Assembly: GCA_964569295.1 (NCBI GenBank)
Contig: CAZMVU010000099.1
Location: 1 to 17,105, forward strand
Length of the DNA: 17,105 bases
Direction: 5' to 3'
DNA from: CAZMVU01 sp964569295
GTDB lineage: Bacteria; Hydrogenedentota; Hydrogenedentia; Hydrogenedentales; JAGMZX01
This document shows positions 14,118 through 17,105 of the stretch, piece after piece. Made by a program: the position numbers and the translations under genes. Every line of letters starts with the position of its first letter. Position 1 is the stretch's first letter. Below the pieces are notes generated by a model. It was not told where the DNA came from, ran no database searches, and worked only from the letters and a program-made list of their open reading frames with translations.

Positions 14118-15101
14118 ATGAAGCAAAGAGCTCCAAGAAATCGGACATTGACCTGCTCGGAGGCGGAATTGGCCGAGTTGAGCAAGCAACTCATTCGCCT
14201 GGAAGCGCCAGCGCGTGTTCCGGCGATATCCGAAAGGATCATCAACCAAGACGTTTGGGAGTGCGCAGGGTTGCTTCCGCATTCCTTTGTCGATTTGCTG
14301 ATCCTCGACCCGCCGTACAACCTGACGAAGAACTACCATGGTACATGGTTTCAAAGCAAAGACGCAGCCGAGTATTCCCGCTGGTTTGATGCCTTGCTGG
14401 GATTGCTTTCTCCGGTCCTGAAACCGGATGCAAGCATCTATGTGTGTAGTGACTGGCGCACATCCAACGTGGTCTTTCCTGTTCTTGATCGGCATTTTTC
14501 GGTCAGAAACCGGATCACTTGGGAAAGGGAGAAAGGGCGCGGTGCAAAAGCAAACTGGAAGAATAACACCGAAGACATTTGGTTCTGCACGGTGGGCGAA
14601 AGGTACTTCTTCAACGTGGACGCCGTGAAGCTGAAACGTCGCGTCATGGCGCCTTACAGGACGCAAGAAGGCAAACCCAAGGATTGGGACGAATCGGCAA
14701 ACGGCAATTATCGGCTCACCCATCCCTCGAACATTTGGCCGGATATTACCATACCCTTCTGGTCTATGCCGGAAAACACAGACCACCCGGCGCAGAAGCC
14801 TGAAAAACTTATCGCGAAACTTGTCCTCGCCAGTTCAAAGCCCGATGGCTTTGTTTTCGATCCCTTCCTTGGCAGCGGCACTACGGCTGTCGTAGCCAAA
14901 AAGCTTGGCCGTCCTTTCGCGGGAATCGAGATAAACAGCGCGTACTGCTGCTGGGCGTTGAAGCGCCTGGCAAGAGCGGAAACAGATCGCGCTATCCAGG
15001 GATATGCCGATGGGGTTTTCTGGGAACGCAATTCGCTGAGTGAACAGCTTCAGAAGAGCACGGCTTCTTCACCCAACGGGGGACAAGGAAACTTGTTTTG
15101 A
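14118..15101 (+). CDS. Type II DNA methyltransferase, beta class (N6-adenine or N4-cytosine)
   Basis: From ATG 14118 the protein has 327 residues. The catalytic motif IV, LDPPYN, is at residues 63-68. The AdoMet-binding motif I, FDPFLGSGTT, comes near the C-terminus (247-256) after 'HPAQKPEKLIAKLV'. Motif IV before motif I, with the recognition domain between them, defines the beta class. DPPY methylates an exocyclic amino group, N6 of adenine or N4 of cytosine. It protects the host from the nuclease encoded immediately after it. The open frame allows an upstream TTG at 14049 (350 residues) with no well-placed ribosome binding site; neither start has a good one, so the start is uncertain. GC content is lower than in flanking genes, suggesting transfer. 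The recognition sequence is not predictable. Confidence 0.9.
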   Translation: MKQRAPRNRTLTCSEAELAELSKQLIRLEAPARVPAISERIINQDVWECAGLLPHSFVDLLILDPPYNLTKNYHGTWFQSKDAAEYSRWFDALLGLLSPVLKPDASIYVCSDWRTSNVVFPVLDRHFSVRNRITWEREKGRGAKANWKNNTEDIWFCTVGERYFFNVDAVKLKRRVMAPYRTQEGKPKDWDESANGNYRLTHPSNIWPDITIPFWSMPENTDHPAQKPEKLIAKLVLASSKPDGFVFDPFLGSGTTAVVAKKLGRPFAGIEINSAYCCWALKRLARAETDRAIQGYADGVFWERNSLSEQLQKSTASSPNGGQGNLF

Positions 15102-15766
15102 AGTCATCTTTTTTCTACGAGGGCCACTATCTGAACGTTGCGGCCGCGCTCAAAGACTACATCAACGAGGCCCCGGACATGCTTTCAGTGCATACTGCTC
15201 GAAGCACCAGGGCGGCCGGGGACGCGATCGCGGGCCTGATTGCCGAAAAATTTGACCTCTTCTTGGGGGGCTGGTGCAAGGAGTATTCATCCGATTTTGC
15301 CCGGAGGGCAATGGCCGATATCGCGTTCAAGGATAGGGAAGGTGGCTATTGTGTGGTCGATGTAAAGACACATCGGGAAGACACAAAATTCAACATGCCA
15401 AACCTCACATCGGTAGAACGTCTCAGCCGGTTCTATGAAGATGATCGGAATACATTCGCCCTGCTCTTGGTAAAGTATCGCTTGGAGGAAAACACAGTCA
15501 TCGCAAGTGAGGTTACTTTCGCACCCATTGAGTTCCTGGATTGGGACTGTCTTACGGTGGGCGCCTTGGGCTGGGGGCAGATTCAAATCACGAACTCGAA
15601 TCGCATTGCCCTTATTGACGGCAATTCACGGCGTCAATGGATGCTGACTCTTTGCGAGGTCATGCTTGGTTTCTATCCGCGCGAGCTCGAAAAGATTCAG
15701 GAAAGGATGGTGCATTTCGAGGGGATCAAGACAGCATGGGAACAGAGGGACGACATCTGGTGCTAG
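15098..15766 (+). CDS. Type II restriction endonuclease, PD-(D/E)XK, EcoRV/HincII-like
   Basis: This 222-residue protein starts at TTG 15098, with AAGGA 8 nt upstream, overlapping the methyltransferase stop (TTGA). The PD-(D/E)XK core is visible: helix 'GDAIAGLIAEKF' with E50, strand 'AMADIAF' with D74, and 'YCVVDVKTH' with D88 and K90. Order and spacing follow EcoRV (E45, D74, D90-x-K92, with a similar 'IAEKHG' in its helix) and HincII (ADILL...LDVKTRN). After DVK, 'FNMPNLTSVERLSRFYED' resembles the 'FAPNIISAYKL' segment of HincII. It should act as a dimer cutting unmethylated sites; related enzymes leave blunt ends, which is only suggestive here. No controller (C) protein gene is present. 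The link to the methyltransferase is strong by overlap; the subfamily rests on my motif reading. Confidence 0.8.
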   Translation: MKSSFFYEGHYLNVAAALKDYINEAPDMLSVHTARSTRAAGDAIAGLIAEKFDLFLGGWCKEYSSDFARRAMADIAFKDREGGYCVVDVKTHREDTKFNMPNLTSVERLSRFYEDDRNTFALLLVKYRLEENTVIASEVTFAPIEFLDWDCLTVGALGWGQIQITNSNRIALIDGNSRRQWMLTLCEVMLGFYPRELEKIQERMVHFEGIKTAWEQRDDIWC

Positions 15767-15891
15767 GTAGTCCTCTTGCACAAGCCGCTTTTCCGGCATG
15801 TGTCATCGCTGCCGGGAGCGACCACGATTAGTCATGGCCCGTGGCGGCATCGGCCGGCGCGTGGCGCCGCAACAAAGATGGGAAAGACGAC

Positions 15892-16674
15892 GTGCGATTC
15901 GTAGAACCAAAAGTGTTTCTGGTGGGTGAGACCCGGGTGGTGGAGGACGGGTTGCAGGGATACCTGGACCATGTCGGCGTGTCCGGCTGGCAGACCGACG
16001 CCCCGAGCGATGCGGAGCGGGTGATCGAGGTGATGGGACGGCTGTGTTACCGCAGCTTCGAGCCGGGGCTCAACCCGAACGTCACGCGGGTGCGTGAGGG
16101 AAACGACAAATACCTCGGTAACATCATCAACGTGGGGCACGGCAGCGTGCTCGAGCACAGCGTGTTGAATTTTGTGTTCGCCGACGTAAGCCGCGTGGTC
16201 ACCCACGAGCTGGTGCGGCACCGGGCGGGCACGGCCATCAGCCAGGAGTCGCTGCGGTTCGTGCGGCTCGATGCGCTCTCGGCCTATGTGCCCACGCACA
16301 TCAAGGAGAGCGAGGAAGGCATGGAGGTCTTCGTGAAGACCTTCGAACAGCTCGAGCAACTCCAGCGCGAACTCGCCCGGCTCTATGCCATCGACGACGA
16401 AAAGAAATTCGATGTGAAGAAGAAGCTCACTTCGGCCTTCCGCCGGGTGGCGCCCATCGGCCTCGCGACGACCATTGGCTGGTCGTGCAACATGCGCAGC
16501 CTGCGCCACGTCATCGAGCACCGCACGGACCCCCACGCCGAGGAGGAAATCCGCGTGCTGTTCGCCAAGGTGTTCGACATCGTGCACACGCGCTACCCGA
16601 ATCTCTTCGCCGACTACCAGGTGGAAGAGGTGGACGGGCTGCCCTGGATTCACAGCGAGCACGGCAAGGTGTAG
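15892..16674 (+). CDS. thyX: Flavin-dependent thymidylate synthase ThyX
   Basis: ThyX makes dTMP from dUMP using FAD, NADPH and methylenetetrahydrofolate, replacing ThyA. From GTG 15892 the protein has 260 residues, normal for the family. The N-terminus 'RFVEPKVFLVGETRV' matches typical ThyX starts, so I prefer this GTG to the upstream GTG at 15841, which would add 17 residues unlike the family. The signature RHRAGTAISQESLRF (residues 109-123, RHRx7S type) binds FAD and dUMP, and HGSVLEH (83-89) is also conserved. 'GRLCYRSFEPGLNPNVTRVREGN' is characteristic of one long ThyX branch. A ribonucleotide reductase gene follows 87 bases later on the same strand, consistent with a DNA-precursor operon. 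High GC sets it apart from the R-M genes just before. Confidence 0.93.
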   Translation: MRFVEPKVFLVGETRVVEDGLQGYLDHVGVSGWQTDAPSDAERVIEVMGRLCYRSFEPGLNPNVTRVREGNDKYLGNIINVGHGSVLEHSVLNFVFADVSRVVTHELVRHRAGTAISQESLRFVRLDALSAYVPTHIKESEEGMEVFVKTFEQLEQLQRELARLYAIDDEKKFDVKKKLTSAFRRVAPIGLATTIGWSCNMRSLRHVIEHRTDPHAEEEIRVLFAKVFDIVHTRYPNLFADYQVEEVDGLPWIHSEHGKV

Positions 16675-16761
16675 CAAAAAAGCGCAACGAAGTATCTGGG
16701 ATCACATAAGACAACCGGCAGCTCAACATACGTACAGGCACATAGGGAGGCGCACACAACT

Positions 16762-17105
16762 ATGTTGTTTCAAGTGAAGGAGCCATTTCGGCTTTCCGAA
16801 GATTTTATTGCCCTGTTTCGGGACAAGCAGCCGGCATGGGGGCCGCTGGGCTACATCACCTACAAGCGCACCTACGCGCGGGTCGTGCCGGACGGCGACG
16901 GCCGCACCGAGGAATATTGGGAGACGGTGCGGCGCGTGGTCGAGGGGTGCTACACCATCCAGAAGAACCATTGTATGCAATTGAAGTTGCCCTGGAACCC
17001 GGAGAAGGCGCAGCGCTCAGCACGCGAGATGTACCGGCTCATGTGGGACTTCAAGTTCCTGCCGCCGGGCCGCGGCCTCTGGATGATGGGCACGGACTAC
17101 ATCTA
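16762..17105 (+). CDS. nrdJ: Class II (adenosylcobalamin-dependent) ribonucleotide reductase, N-terminal part
   Basis: The gene starts at ATG 16762, with GGGAGG 11 nt upstream, and runs off the window after 114 codons. The N-terminal sequence, with 'WGPLGYITYKRTYARVV', 'EEYWETVRRVVEG', 'REMYRLMWDFKFLPPGRG' and 'LWMMGTDYI', matches the monomeric adenosylcobalamin-dependent ribonucleoside-triphosphate reductases (Lactobacillus leichmannii type). These reduce NTPs to dNTPs without needing oxygen, generating the thiyl radical with vitamin B12 coenzyme. The active-site cysteines lie beyond the window. The 87-base gap to thyX is too short for a cobalamin riboswitch, so B12 control would have to act upstream of thyX or not at all. 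Pairing with ThyX gives a complete route to dTTP. Confidence 0.85.
   Translation, partial: MLFQVKEPFRLSEDFIALFRDKQPAWGPLGYITYKRTYARVVPDGDGRTEEYWETVRRVVEGCYTIQKNHCMQLKLPWNPEKAQRSAREMYRLMWDFKFLPPGRGLWMMGTDYI

Noticed and set aside
16675..16761. Cobalamin riboswitch upstream of the B12-dependent reductase
   Set aside because: The gap is only 87 bases and has no B12-box-like sequence or suitable stems; the riboswitch needs roughly 200 nt.

Overview
The window looks like a piece of a high-GC chromosome from an uncultured bacterium, most likely Candidatus Hydrogenedentota. This assignment rests on the short secreted protein near 5.7-6.3 kb, whose (Glu-Gly)8 linker and doubled 'LTELLR.IQFFNSGG' tail I associate with that phylum, together with the overall gene style. 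It is recognition from memory, not a database result.

Layout, left to right. Bases 1-774 hold no recognisable protein gene. They do contain what looks like a compact minus-strand transcription unit: a promoter, a full-length anti-16S-tail Shine-Dalgarno sequence, a 39-codon ORF or structured RNA, and a GC hairpin. Bases 775-3429 (minus) are a three-gene operon: an ABC ATPase, a MacB/FtsX-type permease with a histidine-rich extracytoplasmic loop, and a membrane-anchored DUF3299 protein. It is probably a metal-related transporter. A sodium:solute symporter with a good sigma70-type promoter follows (3598-5463, minus). Bases 5695-6720 (plus) are a decay zone: a frameshifted signal-peptide plus dockerin-like-tail gene with its own terminator, directly followed by a broken IS4-family transposase fragment.

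Bases 6748-8067 (minus) encode a secreted GH28-like beta-helix protein. Its upstream region has an operator-like palindrome and two tandem copies of a 39-bp repeat. Bases 8497-10503 (minus) encode a large secreted multi-domain protein made of carboxypeptidase-regulatory-like repeats with a thioredoxin-like C-terminus. Bases 10689-13333 (minus) are a two-gene surface-polysaccharide operon: a GT4 glycosyltransferase overlapping an MOP-superfamily flippase.

Bases 13560-15766 are visibly more AT-rich and look horizontally acquired. An intergenic stretch with repeated ATATTGT/ACAATAT sites leads into a near-consensus promoter driving a translationally coupled type II restriction-modification pair: a beta-class DNA methyltransferase and an EcoRV/HincII-like PD-(D/E)XK nuclease. 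High-GC housekeeping DNA then resumes with thyX (flavin-dependent thymidylate synthase) and the start of a class II adenosylcobalamin-dependent ribonucleotide reductase, which runs off the right end. These last two genes together supply deoxynucleotides.

No rRNA operon, tRNA or CRISPR array was seen. The best candidates for something undescribed are the left-end small transcription unit, the repeated palindromes upstream of the R-M pair, and the 39-bp tandem repeat.
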